The position numbers were made by a program, and so were the translations under genes. The notes beneath the pieces were generated by a model. It was not told the origin of the DNA and did no database searches. It worked only from the letters and a program-made list of their open reading frames with translations. DNA of 64,000 nucleotides from Halomonas sp. KG2 (GTDB taxonomy: Bacteria; Pseudomonadota; Gammaproteobacteria; Pseudomonadales; Halomonadaceae): positions 1,860,001 to 1,924,000 of the forward strand of contig CP098528.1 of the NCBI GenBank assembly GCA_030440445.1, given 5' to 3'. Positions 45,670 through 58,284 of this stretch are shown piece by piece; position 1 is the stretch's first letter; every line of letters begins with the position of its first letter.

Positions 45670-46287
45670 ATGGAACACTATCTAAGCCTTTTCGTTGCTT
45701 CGGTTTTTGTTGAGAACTTGGCACTGGCCTTCTTCTTGGGGATGTGTACATTCCTGGCGGTATCTAAGAAGGTTTCCGCTGCATTTGGCCTCGGGATTGC
45801 CGTTATTGTCGTACTGACAATCTCGGTTCCGGTCAATAATCTAGTGTTCAACCTACTGCTGGCTGAAGGCGCTTTGTCTTGGACTGGCATAAGCGGTGCT
45901 GAAAACATCGATCTTTCATTCCTGGGTCTGCTGAGCTACATCGGCGTTATTGCCGCACTGGTTCAGATTCTGGAAATGTTCCTCGATAAATATGTTCCTG
46001 CGCTATACAACGCGCTGGGCGTATTCCTGCCGCTGATTACCGTTAACTGCGCCATCCTAGGTGGCGTACTGTTCATGGTTGAGCGTAACTACAACTTCGG
46101 TGAATCCGTAATCTACGGTTTCGGTTCTGGTGTTGGCTGGGCGCTTGCAATTACAGCGTTGGCTGGTATCCGGGAAAAGCTGAAGTATAGCGACGTGCCT
46201 GGCGGTCTTCAGGGTCTTGGCATCACGTTTATTACCGTTGGCTTAATGTCGTTGGGCTTTATGTCCTTCTCAGGCATTCAGCTTTAA
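45670..46287 (+). CDS. nqrE: Na+-translocating NADH:quinone reductase subunit E
   Basis: Integral membrane subunit of 205 residues and six spans, homologous to NqrD and arranged in opposite topology. The M-C-T-F-L-A-V-S-K near residue 27 and T-V-N-C-A-I-L-G-G near residue 117 hold the conserved cysteines of the shared iron site. It starts one base after nqrD and is followed by a hairpin before nqrF. Confidence 0.97.
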   Translation: MEHYLSLFVASVFVENLALAFFLGMCTFLAVSKKVSAAFGLGIAVIVVLTISVPVNNLVFNLLLAEGALSWTGISGAENIDLSFLGLLSYIGVIAALVQILEMFLDKYVPALYNALGVFLPLITVNCAILGGVLFMVERNYNFGESVIYGFGSGVGWALAITALAGIREKLKYSDVPGGLQGLGITFITVGLMSLGFMSFSGIQL

Positions 46288-46301
46288 TCGGAGCCGGTTT
46301 T

Positions 46302-46323
46302 CTCGGCAGCTCAGGCTGCCGAG
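46302..46323 (+). other. Hairpin between nqrE and nqrF
   Basis: CTCGGCAGC and GCTGCCGAG form a perfect nine-bp stem around TCAG in the 67-base gap inside the nqr operon, the only sizeable gap within it. With no T-run it is probably an mRNA-processing or stability element, or a weak attenuator setting NqrF level. Confidence 0.55.
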
Positions 46324-46354
46324 GTACAGAAACCTTCAGCAATAGGAAACCGAC

Positions 46355-47587
46355 ATGGTTGATACATCTGTCATCTTGCTCGGTGTTGTCATGTTCACGG
46401 TCATCGTTATTAGCTTAACGGCGATCATTCTGGCAGCGCGCAGCAAGCTAGTGAGTAGCGGGGACGTGACGATTGAAGTCAACGGCGACCCCGAGCACAC
46501 CCTGCAGACTCAGGCTGGTGGTAAGCTTCTTAACACCCTAGCTGCAAACGGAATCTTTCTTTCCTCTGCCTGTGGTGGCGGCGGTTCTTGCGCTCAGTGT
46601 AAGTGCCGAGTAGAAGAGGGCGGCGGCTCCATTTTGCCGACGGAAGAATCTCATTTCACTATGCGTGAAAAGAAAGAAGGCTGGCGTCTGTCTTGTCAGG
46701 TTCCTGTGAAGCAGGACATGAAAGTAGAAGTGCCTGAAGAAGTCTTCGGCGTTAAGAAGTGGGAGTGTGAAGTTACCGCGAACCCCAACGTCGCGACCTT
46801 CATTAAAGAGTTGAACCTGAAGCTGCCCGAAGGCGAGGAAGTTGCCTTCCGCGCCGGTGGTTATGTACAGCTGGTAGCGCCGCCTTACGATATTAAGTTC
46901 GCCGATTTTGACATCGAAGAAGAGTATCGTGGCGATTGGGAAAAATTTGATATGTTCAAAATTTCCCATAAGAATAACGAGGAAGTTATCCGCGCTTACT
47001 CCATGGCTAACTACCCGGATGAGAAAGGCCTCCTCAAGTTCAATATTCGTATCGCGACGCCGCCTCCGGGCACAAGCCACCCGCCGGGCCTTATGTCGAC
47101 CTACGTCTTCAATTTGAAGCCGGGCGACAAAGTGACCGTTATGGGGCCGTTTGGCGAGTTCTTTGCCAAAGACACAGATGCGGAAATGATCTTTGTCGGT
47201 GGTGGTGCGGGTATGGCGCCAATGCGTAGCCACATTTTCGATCAGCTCAAACGCTTGAAGTCAGATCGTAAAATTACTTTCTGGTACGGTGCGCGCTCTT
47301 GGCGTGAGACCTTCTACAACGAAGAGTATGATCAGCTAGCCGAAGAGTTCCCGAACTTTGAGTGGCACTTGGCGCTTTCTGATCCTCAGCCAGAAGATAA
47401 TTGGGAAGGGCCGACAGGCTTCATCCACAATGTATTGTACGAAAACTATCTGAAGGACCACCCAGCTCCGGAAGATTGTGAGTACTACATGTGTGGGCCG
47501 CCCATGATGAACGCGTCTGTTATCAAGCTATTGCTCGATATGGGCGTGGAGCCGGAAAACATCCTGCTGGATGACTTCGGCGGTTAA
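46355..47587 (+). CDS. nqrF: Na+-translocating NADH:quinone reductase subunit F
   Basis: NADH-oxidising entry subunit of the sodium pump, 410 residues. It has one N-terminal membrane anchor (residues 5-27), a plant-type 2Fe-2S ferredoxin domain with [10 protein letters not shown] and a last cysteine in L-S-C-Q, then an FAD domain (R-A-Y-S-M-A-N-Y near residue 213) and an NADH domain ([10 protein letters not shown] near residue 285). The extreme C-terminus D-D-F-G-G is as expected. A GC-rich hairpin follows. Confidence 0.97.
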   Translation: MVDTSVILLGVVMFTVIVISLTAIILAARSKLVSSGDVTIEVNGDPEHTLQTQAGGKLLNTLAANGIFLSSACGGGGSCAQCKCRVEEGGGSILPTEESHFTMREKKEGWRLSCQVPVKQDMKVEVPEEVFGVKKWECEVTANPNVATFIKELNLKLPEGEEVAFRAGGYVQLVAPPYDIKFADFDIEEEYRGDWEKFDMFKISHKNNEEVIRAYSMANYPDEKGLLKFNIRIATPPPGTSHPPGLMSTYVFNLKPGDKVTVMGPFGEFFAKDTDAEMIFVGGGAGMAPMRSHIFDQLKRLKSDRKITFWYGARSWRETFYNEEYDQLAEEFPNFEWHLALSDPQPEDNWEGPTGFIHNVLYENYLKDHPAPEDCEYYMCGPPMMNASVIKLLLDMGVEPENILLDDFGG

Positions 47588-47621
47588 CAATGTGATTGTG
47601 TAAGTTGCCTTCGGGCATGAG

Positions 47622-47647
47622 CGGGGCTGGCCTTTTGGTCAGCCCCG
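47622..47647 (+). terminator. Hairpin downstream of nqrF
   Basis: A ten- to eleven-bp GC-rich stem (CGGGGCTGGCC paired with GGTCAGCCCCG, one G-T pair) with a TTTT loop lies 35 bases after the nqrF stop. Only three T follow, so termination may be partial, allowing some read-through into nqrM. Confidence 0.7.
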
Positions 47648-47790
47648 TTTGTATGTGAATGGTTGAAAAACGATGAGTTGCCTGATCATTTTGAAGTGGC
47701 TGAGGTACAATAGGTATTAAAATTCTACGGCACTTAACGACATGACCGTTGTCGGCAGGTGAGCAGTTAATGCAATGCTGGGAGGTGAAC

Positions 47791-48045
47791 ATGACAATCT
47801 GGCTACTGGTATTTGGTTTTATGGCGCTGGTAATGACGGCAATGGCCGTTGGCGTCTTAATGGGCCGCAAACCTATTGCGGGTTCCTGTGGTGGATTAAA
47901 TCAGTTAGGCCTAAAAGAAGGCTGTGACATCTGCGGCGGCAAAGATGAGGTTTGCGAAGAAGAAAACCGCAAGCGTGGAAGCGTACGTCGGCGTAGTGAT
48001 GAAAGCCGTGGAGCTGACCTAGGTTATGACGCAACACGTCGTTAA
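47791..48045 (+). CDS. nqrM: Na+-NQR maturation protein NqrM
   Basis: NqrM is needed to assemble the Na+-NQR complex, probably delivering iron to the NqrD/NqrE site. 84 residues: one membrane span at 3-23, then conserved cysteines in A-G-S-C-G-G and G-C-D-I-C-G-G, and a charged tail. The ATG at 47791 has GGGAGGTG upstream. An in-frame TTG at 47749 would add 14 residues and spoil the membrane-start topology, so it was rejected. Position right after nqrF is the conserved one. Confidence 0.93.
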   Translation: MTIWLLVFGFMALVMTAMAVGVLMGRKPIAGSCGGLNQLGLKEGCDICGGKDEVCEEENRKRGSVRRRSDESRGADLGYDATRR

Positions 48046-48145
48046 TCTAGCCATTGGCTGCTCAGACGCTCGCTTACCGCGAGCGTTTATGTAAATGCCA
48101 TTGTTGAGAGCGCTTTTAAGTCAGGAATAAGGAGATCCAAGTCGT

Positions 48146-49537
48146 ATGGCCGTTCACAATTACGATGTTGTGGTGATAGGTACTGGTCCCGCTGGGGAAA
48201 GCGCTGCTATTAACGCCGCAAAGCATGGCAAGCGAGTGGCGATTATTGAAAAGCAGGCCCAGGTGGGGGGTAACTGCACCCACTGGGGAACGATCCCTTC
48301 AAAAGCGCTGCGCCATCAGGTCAAACAGATCATGGCGTTCAATACCAACCGTATGTTCCGCGATATCGGTGAACCCCGCTGGTTTTCTTTTCCTAAAGTG
48401 ATGGAGCGCTCGCGTGGCACCATCGATAAACAGGTCGAAATGCGCACAACGTTTTACGCGCGCAACCGCATTGATCTGTTTCATGGTGTAGCGCGTTTTA
48501 AAGATGAGCATACCGTGGTGGTGCGAGACCGGCAGGAAGGTGTGGAAGAGCTGGTAGCCAAGAAAATTGTTATTTCTACCGGCTCTCGGCCTTATCGTCC
48601 GGCGGATATTAACTTTCGTCATCCGCGCATTTACTGCTCTGATACGATCCTCAGCCTTTCCCATACCCCGCGGACACTGGTGATCTTTGGGGCAGGTGTT
48701 ATCGGTTGTGAGTACGCCTCTATCTTTTCGGGTCTTGGCGTTAAGGTTGATTTGATCAACAACCGCGATAGCCTGCTGTCATTTTTGGATGATGAGATCA
48801 GTGATGCGCTTTCCTACCATCTGCGTAAACACGGTGTGCTGATCCGCCATAACGAAGACTATAAAAGTGTCGAAGGTGACGACGCGGGCGTAACCGTAAA
48901 CCTGAAGTCGGGCAAGAAAATCCGCGCCGATGCGTTTCTTTGGGCGAATGGCCGTACCGGTAATACCGATAGCCTTGGACTTGAGAACATTGGCTTAGAG
49001 GCAAACGGCCGAGGCCAGCTTAGCGTTGATGAGCACTACCGCACCGCGATTGCGCATATTTACGCTGCCGGCGATGTGATTGGTTGGCCGAGTCTCGCCA
49101 GTGCTGCCTACGACCAGGGATTAAACTCGTGTAACGAGCTACTGGAAAAAGAGTATCGCTTCGTTAGCGATGTACCCACTGGGATCTACACGATTCCCGA
49201 AATTAGCTCTTTCGGCCCCAACGAGCGTGAGCTGACGGAAGCTAAAGTGCCCTATGAAGTAGGTAAGGCCTTCTTTAAAGATACTGCGCGTGCGCAAATC
49301 ACCGGCGATACAGTGGGCATGCTGAAGATTTTGTTCCACCAAGACACGCTGGAGATTCTGGGTATCCATTGCTTTGGTGACCAAGCGTCGGAAATTCTAC
49401 ACATCGGCCAGGCGATTATGCAGCAGGAAGGTGAGGCGAATACCGTGAAGTACTTCGTTAATACCACTTTCAATTATCCAACGATGGCAGAAGCGTACCG
49501 AGTGGCGGCGCAGAATGGCTTAAACCGAGTGTTTTAA
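48146..49537 (+). CDS. sthA: Soluble pyridine nucleotide transhydrogenase
   Basis: FAD enzyme that passes electrons between NADPH and NAD, balancing the two pools. 463 residues with the N-terminal FAD motif G-T-G-P-A-G-E-S-A and a second dinucleotide motif G-A-G-V-I-G-C-E. In place of the redox-active C-x4-C of related disulfide reductases it has G-G-N-C-T-H-W-G-T, keeping only one cysteine, as is characteristic of SthA. GGAGAT precedes the ATG. Its neighbourhood with Na+-NQR groups NADH-handling enzymes together. Confidence 0.96.
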   Translation: MAVHNYDVVVIGTGPAGESAAINAAKHGKRVAIIEKQAQVGGNCTHWGTIPSKALRHQVKQIMAFNTNRMFRDIGEPRWFSFPKVMERSRGTIDKQVEMRTTFYARNRIDLFHGVARFKDEHTVVVRDRQEGVEELVAKKIVISTGSRPYRPADINFRHPRIYCSDTILSLSHTPRTLVIFGAGVIGCEYASIFSGLGVKVDLINNRDSLLSFLDDEISDALSYHLRKHGVLIRHNEDYKSVEGDDAGVTVNLKSGKKIRADAFLWANGRTGNTDSLGLENIGLEANGRGQLSVDEHYRTAIAHIYAAGDVIGWPSLASAAYDQGLNSCNELLEKEYRFVSDVPTGIYTIPEISSFGPNERELTEAKVPYEVGKAFFKDTARAQITGDTVGMLKILFHQDTLEILGIHCFGDQASEILHIGQAIMQQEGEANTVKYFVNTTFNYPTMAEAYRVAAQNGLNRVF

Positions 49538-49545
49538 AATATTTT

Positions 49546-49573
49546 AAGCATGGGGGCTATGCCCCCCATGCTT
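49546..49573. terminator. Hairpin between convergent sthA and the C39-peptidase gene
   Basis: AAGCATGGGGG at 49546-49556 pairs with CCCCCATGCTT at 49563-49573 around six bases. It lies between the two stops and probably serves both. The leftward side is followed by an AT-rich stretch (ATTTTAAAAC-like), the rightward side by few T. Confidence 0.7.
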
Positions 49574-49578
49574 ACACC

Positions 49579-50520
49579 TCACAAACCATCCAGCAGTTGC
49601 TGAGCGCGTGGCTGCCAGTCACCGTCTAAGGCGGCAGCCTGAGTGAGTGCTTCGCGCGCACCTTCGCTATTTTCTTGCTGAAGCCTGAGTATGGCGACAT
49701 TGAGCCATGCAGCGCCCATGGCAGGGTCAAGCTGTGTGGCTGATTCGAAGGCTTCCAGCGCTGCTTGAGGTTGTTGATCGGCGTATAGCGCATTGCCGAG
49801 TGCAAATTGACCCAGCGGATGAGCAGGGAAGCGTTCTGCAAAGACTTGCCAGCTGGAAAGTGTTGCTACAGGCCCATGCTGCTCCTCGTAAGCGCTAATG
49901 GCCTCCAGCGCATTGCGGGCGGTGACGCCTTCGGGCAGGCTGCCAGGTTCACTAACCACAAATCCCCAGCGCTCACTGCGTGCCCAGGTAGCATCAAAGC
50001 GGCTAAACGACATCGTATGCCGTTCGATTTCGCCACTACGTAAAATCAGCGTTTCATTAGCTAAATCAAAACCAATGGCTACTGCGTAGTGCCACATCGG
50101 GAAAGCTGGCAAGGCGAGGTTTTGCATCACCACTACAGGGTCACCTGCCTCCAGGTGGCCAAGCAATGCATCCATGGTGCCACGAACGGGAATCGCCAAC
50201 TGCTTATAACGGCGCACAGTGGCTAGCATTTCAGGTTGGACGCTACCCTCTCGCCCAGGCAGAAATACCTGTGGGATTAACTGCTCAAGCCCTGCATCTA
50301 CCCCCTGGTGATTGAGCACCATTGCCAGCGTTGCTGGGCCACACTGATACGCCGTCTGGGCGTAAAACGGTACTTCGGTCAGCTCAGTTTGCGGTGCTAG
50401 GCTAGCCTTAGTGCTTTCTAGCAGCACTGGGCTTCTGGCGCAGCCGCTAAGCAGAGTGGACAGCAGTAGGGCAAGCAGTAAAACGCCCGCAAAGCGGGCG
50501 TTTAAGAGGTGTTTCATCAT
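49579..50520 (-). CDS. PA2778-type C39 cysteine peptidase lipoprotein with TPR tail
   Basis: 313 residues from the ATG at 50520 (a second ATG follows at once). The signal peptide ends in lipobox L-S-G-C. A papain-like C39 domain spans about residues 45-190, with catalytic Cys60 in Y-Q-C-G-P-A and His144 in M-W-H-Y-A-V. TPR-like repeats cover about 225-310 (L-G-Q-F-A-L-G-N-A-L-Y; A-W-L-N-V-A-I-L-R-L). C39 domains cleave after double-Gly-type leaders, usually fused to ABC exporters in the cytoplasm. Here it is a lipoprotein facing the periplasm, so its substrate must be exported. The preceding gene encodes a small exported protein of the PA2779 type. The pair is known in pseudomonads but its function is not. 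Confidence 0.85.
   Translation of the reverse strand: MMKHLLNARFAGVLLLALLLSTLLSGCARSPVLLESTKASLAPQTELTEVPFYAQTAYQCGPATLAMVLNHQGVDAGLEQLIPQVFLPGREGSVQPEMLATVRRYKQLAIPVRGTMDALLGHLEAGDPVVVMQNLALPAFPMWHYAVAIGFDLANETLILRSGEIERHTMSFSRFDATWARSERWGFVVSEPGSLPEGVTARNALEAISAYEEQHGPVATLSSWQVFAERFPAHPLGQFALGNALYADQQPQAALEAFESATQLDPAMGAAWLNVAILRLQQENSEGAREALTQAAALDGDWQPRAQQLLDGL
50481..50503 (-). terminator. Terminator-like hairpin within the first codons of the C39-peptidase gene
   Basis: AAACGCCCGC at 50481-50490 and GCGGGCGTTT at 50494-50503 form a perfect ten-bp stem with a three-base loop. On the minus strand it is followed by TTTT. It overlaps the codons for signal-peptide residues 6-13. It may attenuate transcription between the PA2779-type gene and the peptidase gene. 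Confidence 0.6.
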
Positions 50521-50530
50521 GGTTGTCAAA

Positions 50531-50953
50531 TCAGCGAGTGAACGGATAAACATCGGTCAGGCCGAGAATGTCAGTCACCAGTAGGATAACAAATACCGCA
50601 AACAGGGCGCCGATCACGCCGGCGCCGGCAGGCAGCTGTTCGAGTTGTTCGGCCATTTGCTGTGCTTCTGCATCGCTTAGTGCGGCAACGCGGGCTTCAA
50701 CGTCATCTACATCGACACCCTGCTTGAGCAGCTCTTCTTGCACATCTGCACGGGCGAGAATTTCATTGATACGCTCGCGGTCAGCACCTGCGCGGTCGCC
50801 GGCTAAAACAGATTGCGTAGAGACTAATTCTGTCGCGGCAGCGTCCATACTCTGCGGGGCTGTGGGCGCAGCGGCAACAGGTAGGCTGGTAATGACTAAC
50901 GCAGCGATCAGTAAGCTTGAGAGGTAAGCGCGCACTTTTTTCATTGTCTTCAT
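50531..50953 (-). CDS. PA2779-type small exported protein
   Basis: 140 residues from 50953 (or 137 from the ATG at 50944). A Sec signal peptide ends near V-A-A-A-P. A helical, acidic middle follows, then the C-terminus L-E-Q-L-P-A-G-A-G followed by one hydrophobic span (V-I-G-A-L-F-A-V-F-V-I-L-L-V) and a short tail ending Y-P-F-T-R. The longer open frame upstream lacks family support. It is the partner gene of the C39 peptidase, ten bases upstream of it. The small-residue cluster before the hydrophobic segment is a candidate cleavage site for that enzyme; this is inference. Confidence 0.8.
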   Translation of the reverse strand: MKTMKKVRAYLSSLLIAALVITSLPVAAAPTAPQSMDAAATELVSTQSVLAGDRAGADRERINEILARADVQEELLKQGVDVDDVEARVAALSDAEAQQMAEQLEQLPAGAGVIGALFAVFVILLVTDILGLTDVYPFTR

Positions 50954-51044
50954 CCTTAGACGTATCGGGGAGCAAGGTGATTTATAACTTGAATCAATAG
51001 TATAGAAATAAACCGTAGTGGATTTAAGGCGAAAACGAAAAGTA

Positions 51045-52108
51045 CTAATTATTTGCACTAATGCGGTAGGTCCAAGGGGATTCAGCTAACAGCCCCTTAG
51101 CACCCGCCATGGTCATGGCTAGGTCATGAAGACCTGGCCATAAGGGCACCGCAGAAGCTCCTTTTACAGCAAGATCTAACCGTTGGGCCATCAGCAGGAG
51201 TTTGTGTAAACGTTTCATTGATAGGCGACTGATCGCTTTTTGATAAGCGGGGCGGCGTTTATCAAAAATCATTGGTTTCTGGGTTTTACACGCGTGCTCA
51301 AAGCTTTGTCCCTGATCCAAATGCTGGTGCAGCGAAAGCAGGGTGCGTAGCTCGCGACTGAGTGCCCAAAGCACGATGGGGGCTTCAACCCCTTCACTGC
51401 GCAGCCCATTAACGATACGCGAGGTACGGCTTGGCTCTCCTTTTAAACAGGCATCCGCAAGGTTAAACACATCAAAGCGAGTGCTGTCTTCCACGCCTTG
51501 GGCGATGCTTTCAACATTAAGGCGAGTGTTAGGTGGATGAATCAGCGCCAGTTTTTGCAGCTCTTGGTCAGCGGCCAACAGATTACCTTCGGTACGCTCA
51601 CCCAATAAGCGAGCCGCTTCTAGGTCAATTTGCAAACCATGCAGCGATGCGCGATCCCGCAGCCAGTAGCCTAAGCGCGAAGCATCGACGGGCCATACAG
51701 GTACAAATAAACCGTGTTTATCGAGTGCTTTAAACCAAGCGCTTTTTTGTTGCTTGGCGTCTAACTTGCCCATGCTGATTAGCAACAAGTCGTCACTGCC
51801 ATCCATCAATTCAGCATACTGTGCCAGTGCTTTATTGCCATCTTGGCCGAGTTTGTGCGTCCCCAGCCTAAGTTCCAGAAGCTTATTAGAGGCAAATAAA
51901 GAGAGGTTGCTGGCGGTTTCCAGCAGCCGACCCCAGGCAAAGTTAGGCTCTACATCAAGCACTTCCCGCTCTTCAACACCCGCTTGCCGCGCGGCTGAGC
52001 GCACGGCATCACAGGCGTCACGATGTTGCAGTGGCTCATCACCGGCAACAATCACCACCTTAGGCAATTTTTTTGCTAAGGCCGCGGGAAGCTGATCCGA
52101 AAATACCT

Positions 52109-52112
<4 letters not shown>
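51045..52112 (-). CDS. holA: DNA polymerase III subunit delta
   Basis: HolA is the clamp-loader subunit that opens the beta sliding clamp. 355 residues with the family opening (V-F-S-D-Q-L-P-A-A-L then V-V-I-V-A-G-D-E-P-L, residues about 20-29), an AAA+-like but non-ATP-binding core, and a helical collar domain at the end. It overlaps the lptE stop by four bases. holA follows leuS-lptE as in most Gammaproteobacteria; here the usual neighbour nadD is about 35 kb away. Confidence 0.95.
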
Positions 52113-55885
<3,773 letters not shown>

Positions 55886-55905
55886 GAGGCTAGCGCACTC
55901 ATCAC

Positions 55906-57219
55906 TTAATTGACCCAGATGCTCAGGCCTGCGATCGCACCCAGCGAGAGCAGGCTCATCATCGCCGCATACAGTAAATTATTTTTCATCATGCGGTAGC
56001 CGCTAACCCCGTAGCGCCCCTGCAGCGAAAGGTTAATGCCAGATAACGGCCCAACACTGGTACCTACCGCCCAAGCGCTCAGTGCAACAAAGGCAAACAG
56101 CGTTTGCTCACCGCTTGCTAAATTCAAAATAGATGCCAGCACGGAAACGCCAATGATCGGGTGTAATCCCGCCAGCGCACTCAGCGTAATCGCCGCAAAG
56201 CTCACCATGGCTTGCCACATGCCAAAGGTAGCAAATAGCGTCCACTCGTCACCTGCTGCGGCCGCTACCAGGGTAGAAAGCCCCAGCGTTAATAAGCCCG
56301 CCGCTAAAAACAGCGAGATTTCCCCGCGCATGGCGGGTAGCCGTGTGGTGGTGTGTTGGCGAATGCGCCGCAGGGTAAAGCGTGTGCCTTCCCGTAGGTT
56401 GCTCAGCACCGCTACCACTGGCAGTAAAAAGGTAATAATACTGACAATAGTGAGCGACGGCGTCAGCCAAAAATGAAACAGCATCACCAGTGCTGCCATG
56501 CTCGCCGGCATTAACAGGCTGCGTGGCGAAAGTGAAAAGCCGTCGACCTCGGTTAAATCAAACCGACGCCTCAACTCTAAGGTGGTTAATAGCCCCGATA
56601 GCATCGCCAACGGAAATCCAATCAGCGCAATCTGGCCGTACTGAACGTCGGGCGCCAAGGCAATCACCACCGCCATAGAGGCAAAGAAGGGCGACCACAA
56701 TGCCGCACTTGAAAGCCCACGATTTAAGGCCAACAGCTGGGGCATGGTTAACGGAGAGCGCCTGGCTAAGCGGTCGCCCACCATAAAAATCGTCGAAAGA
56801 TTCAGAATAGTGCCGAGAAAGTGCACCCCCAGCCACGTGCGCAGCACGCCATCGGCACCAGTCACCCGTTTGCCCGGTGGGCGCTTATTACCCTGGGTGC
56901 CAATCAACGAAATAAAGCTAACGCCCACCAGCATCGTGGCCACAAACACATTGCCCTGAAGCATGGCAGGCCAATTTACATTGGCGCCATACATCACCCG
57001 TGCCACTATCAGCATCAGCACTCCAAGGGTAATCAATATCCCCGCCTGAATGCGCGAACGACGCGGAATATCCCGCCACAGCAGCGCCACCGCCACCCAC
57101 AGCACATAGCTCACCGCCTGCGCCATCGGTATCACGCCGATAAAGCCAATAATTTGAGCGAACAGCCCAAGCAGAATCAAAACACCCGCCACCCGCTGCC
57201 GCATCGTTGTCTCTTGCAT
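55906..57219 (-). CDS. Multi-pass inner-membrane protein, putative permease
   Basis: 437 residues with about eleven or twelve hydrophobic segments. The hydrophilic loop around 110-125 (Q-G-N-K-R-P-P-G-K-R) and a basic loop near 275-290 divide the protein into two similar-sized halves. This is reminiscent of anion or dicarboxylate permeases of the ion-transporter superfamily, but I do not recognise a named family. AAGGG seven bases before the ATG at 57219 supports this start. It ends 20 bases from the convergent zinc-ribbon gene and has no partner genes. Confidence 0.7.
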   Translation of the reverse strand: MQETTMRQRVAGVLILLGLFAQIIGFIGVIPMAQAVSYVLWVAVALLWRDIPRRSRIQAGILITLGVLMLIVARVMYGANVNWPAMLQGNVFVATMLVGVSFISLIGTQGNKRPPGKRVTGADGVLRTWLGVHFLGTILNLSTIFMVGDRLARRSPLTMPQLLALNRGLSSAALWSPFFASMAVVIALAPDVQYGQIALIGFPLAMLSGLLTTLELRRRFDLTEVDGFSLSPRSLLMPASMAALVMLFHFWLTPSLTIVSIITFLLPVVAVLSNLREGTRFTLRRIRQHTTTRLPAMRGEISLFLAAGLLTLGLSTLVAAAAGDEWTLFATFGMWQAMVSFAAITLSALAGLHPIIGVSVLASILNLASGEQTLFAFVALSAWAVGTSVGPLSGINLSLQGRYGVSGYRMMKNNLLYAAMMSLLSLGAIAGLSIWVN

Positions 57220-57363
57220 CTCAATCCCTTGCTGGTTGAGTTAGCAGGCTAATCGGCTTTTCAACAATTGGCTAGCAGAAGGCGCAGGAAACTTCGCATA
57301 AACGTAACAATAAGTGCATTCATGTAGTGCTGTGCGTGCTGCTGCCCATAGGCCTCGAATTAT

Positions 57364-57392
57364 TGTGGGAGGGCGCTTCAGCGCGCGATGAT
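57364..57392. repeat. REP-like palindromic element
   Basis: The sequence starts TGTGGGAGGGCGC, has a TTCA loop and continues with GCGCGCGATG. A GTGGGAG head followed by a short GC palindrome is the pattern of dispersed REP elements in pseudomonads and relatives. Only one copy is in the window, so its repetitive nature is inferred from resemblance. Confidence 0.5.
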
Positions 57393-57588
57393 AATGCCGC
57401 CAACACCAGCCGCGCCGTTATAACCAATCAAAGCAACTTGTAGCGCGCGGTAACGAATATCGCGAGGAACGAGTGAATGAGGCACCCGCGAAAGGACTTT
57501 GCCATGCCGAAGAAAACTGAGTAATGTTAAAAATAGATAGTTTGCTTAACTTAATATCAGACAAAAAAACACAGACGGTCGCCAGCGG

Positions 57589-57733
57589 AGCGTGTTAACG
57601 CAGCCCAGTTGTACCGGGGCGGTAGCGTGCCTTTTTTATCTAGCCGAAAGGGCTGCGGTAGCTCTAAGCTATACCTGAGAGAAGCCATCAAGTGCATATC
57701 CTTGGACTAATGAGCTAGAACACGCTGTTATGC
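57589..57733 (+). repeat. Nested inverted repeats ending in a core-like GTTATGC (candidate first att site)
   Basis: AGCGTGTT at 57589-57596 pairs with AACACGCT at 57719-57726, which is followed directly by GTTATGC. Inside lies a second pair, GCAGCCC (57600-57606) and GGGCTGC (57650-57656). The arrangement resembles a long integron attC or a decayed one: arms ending in a G-TT core next to the first cassette gene. At about 145 bases it is at the long end for attC. Confidence is low without a covariance-model search. Confidence 0.35.
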
Positions 57734-57755
57734 CCAAAGTATTTTAGGTCAGAGT

Positions 57756-58253
57756 ATGTCAATAGAATCTATCGTGGAAACAACTTGGCCTGAGATATTG
57801 AAACTGCAAGCAGAAGTCTACCATTTGGTTGAACCAGAGAGCCTAGAGGTGTTGCAGGATAAGTGGCTGAGGTCGCCAAGCAGTTGTTTTATTTATAGAG
57901 ATAATAAACAACTAGTAGGGTATGCGTTAGCGCATTCTTGGAATAGTAAGACGCCACCGAAATTGTTCAACAAGCTACCGAAAGGGACAGAAGGATCAAT
58001 TTTGTTCCTCCACGATTTAGCTGTGTCGAGTAATTCGTTTGGCAAAGGTATTGGCTCAACAATGATGGCGCATTTAGTGAATATTGCTATCGTCTCAGGC
58101 TACAGAGAAATTCGGTTAGTTTCTGTTCAGAACTCAATGCAATTTTGGCAAAAACAAGGTTTTACATCATTAGAGCAAGCGGTGTGTAAAAGTTATGGTG
58201 ATAGTGCGCAGCTAATGAAACGAGAACTTGATGATAACGCGCATGCGTCATAG
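57756..58253 (+). CDS. GNAT-family N-acetyltransferase (first cassette gene)
   Basis: 165 residues with the GNAT fold. A strand L-F-L-H-D-L-A-V-S-S-N near residues 86-96 is followed by the acetyl-CoA pyrophosphate loop G-K-G-I-G-S-T-M-M (about 100-108) and the later strand-helix with I-R-L-V-S-V-Q-N-S. The acceptor (small molecule, antibiotic or protein) cannot be told. It is AT-richer than the core genes. Thirty-one bases separate it from a second GNAT gene, with no attC-like site between. Confidence 0.85.
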   Translation: MSIESIVETTWPEILKLQAEVYHLVEPESLEVLQDKWLRSPSSCFIYRDNKQLVGYALAHSWNSKTPPKLFNKLPKGTEGSILFLHDLAVSSNSFGKGIGSTMMAHLVNIAIVSGYREIRLVSVQNSMQFWQKQGFTSLEQAVCKSYGDSAQLMKRELDDNAHAS

Positions 58254-58284
58254 TGAACTGCCATGTGCCTAAAGGAGTTCGTCA

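Larger units (their letters stand above)
57220..57755. other. Non-coding junction between core genes and the cassette-like region
   Basis: 536 bases without a convincing gene. It holds a REP-like palindrome (57364-57392), AT-rich sequence around 57515-57570 and a compound inverted repeat (57589-57733) that may be the first recombination site of the cassette-like region. Base composition shifts to AT-rich from about 57.5 kb onward. Confidence 0.6.

Noticed and set aside
46538..47233. Long open frame antisense to nqrF
   Set aside because: It lies wholly within nqrF and its product has no recognisable family. It looks like a frame created by the codon bias of the real gene.
57220..57755. tRNA gene or prophage attachment site at the start of the accessory region
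   Set aside because: No tRNA cloverleaf elements were recognised on either strand and no integrase gene is nearby.
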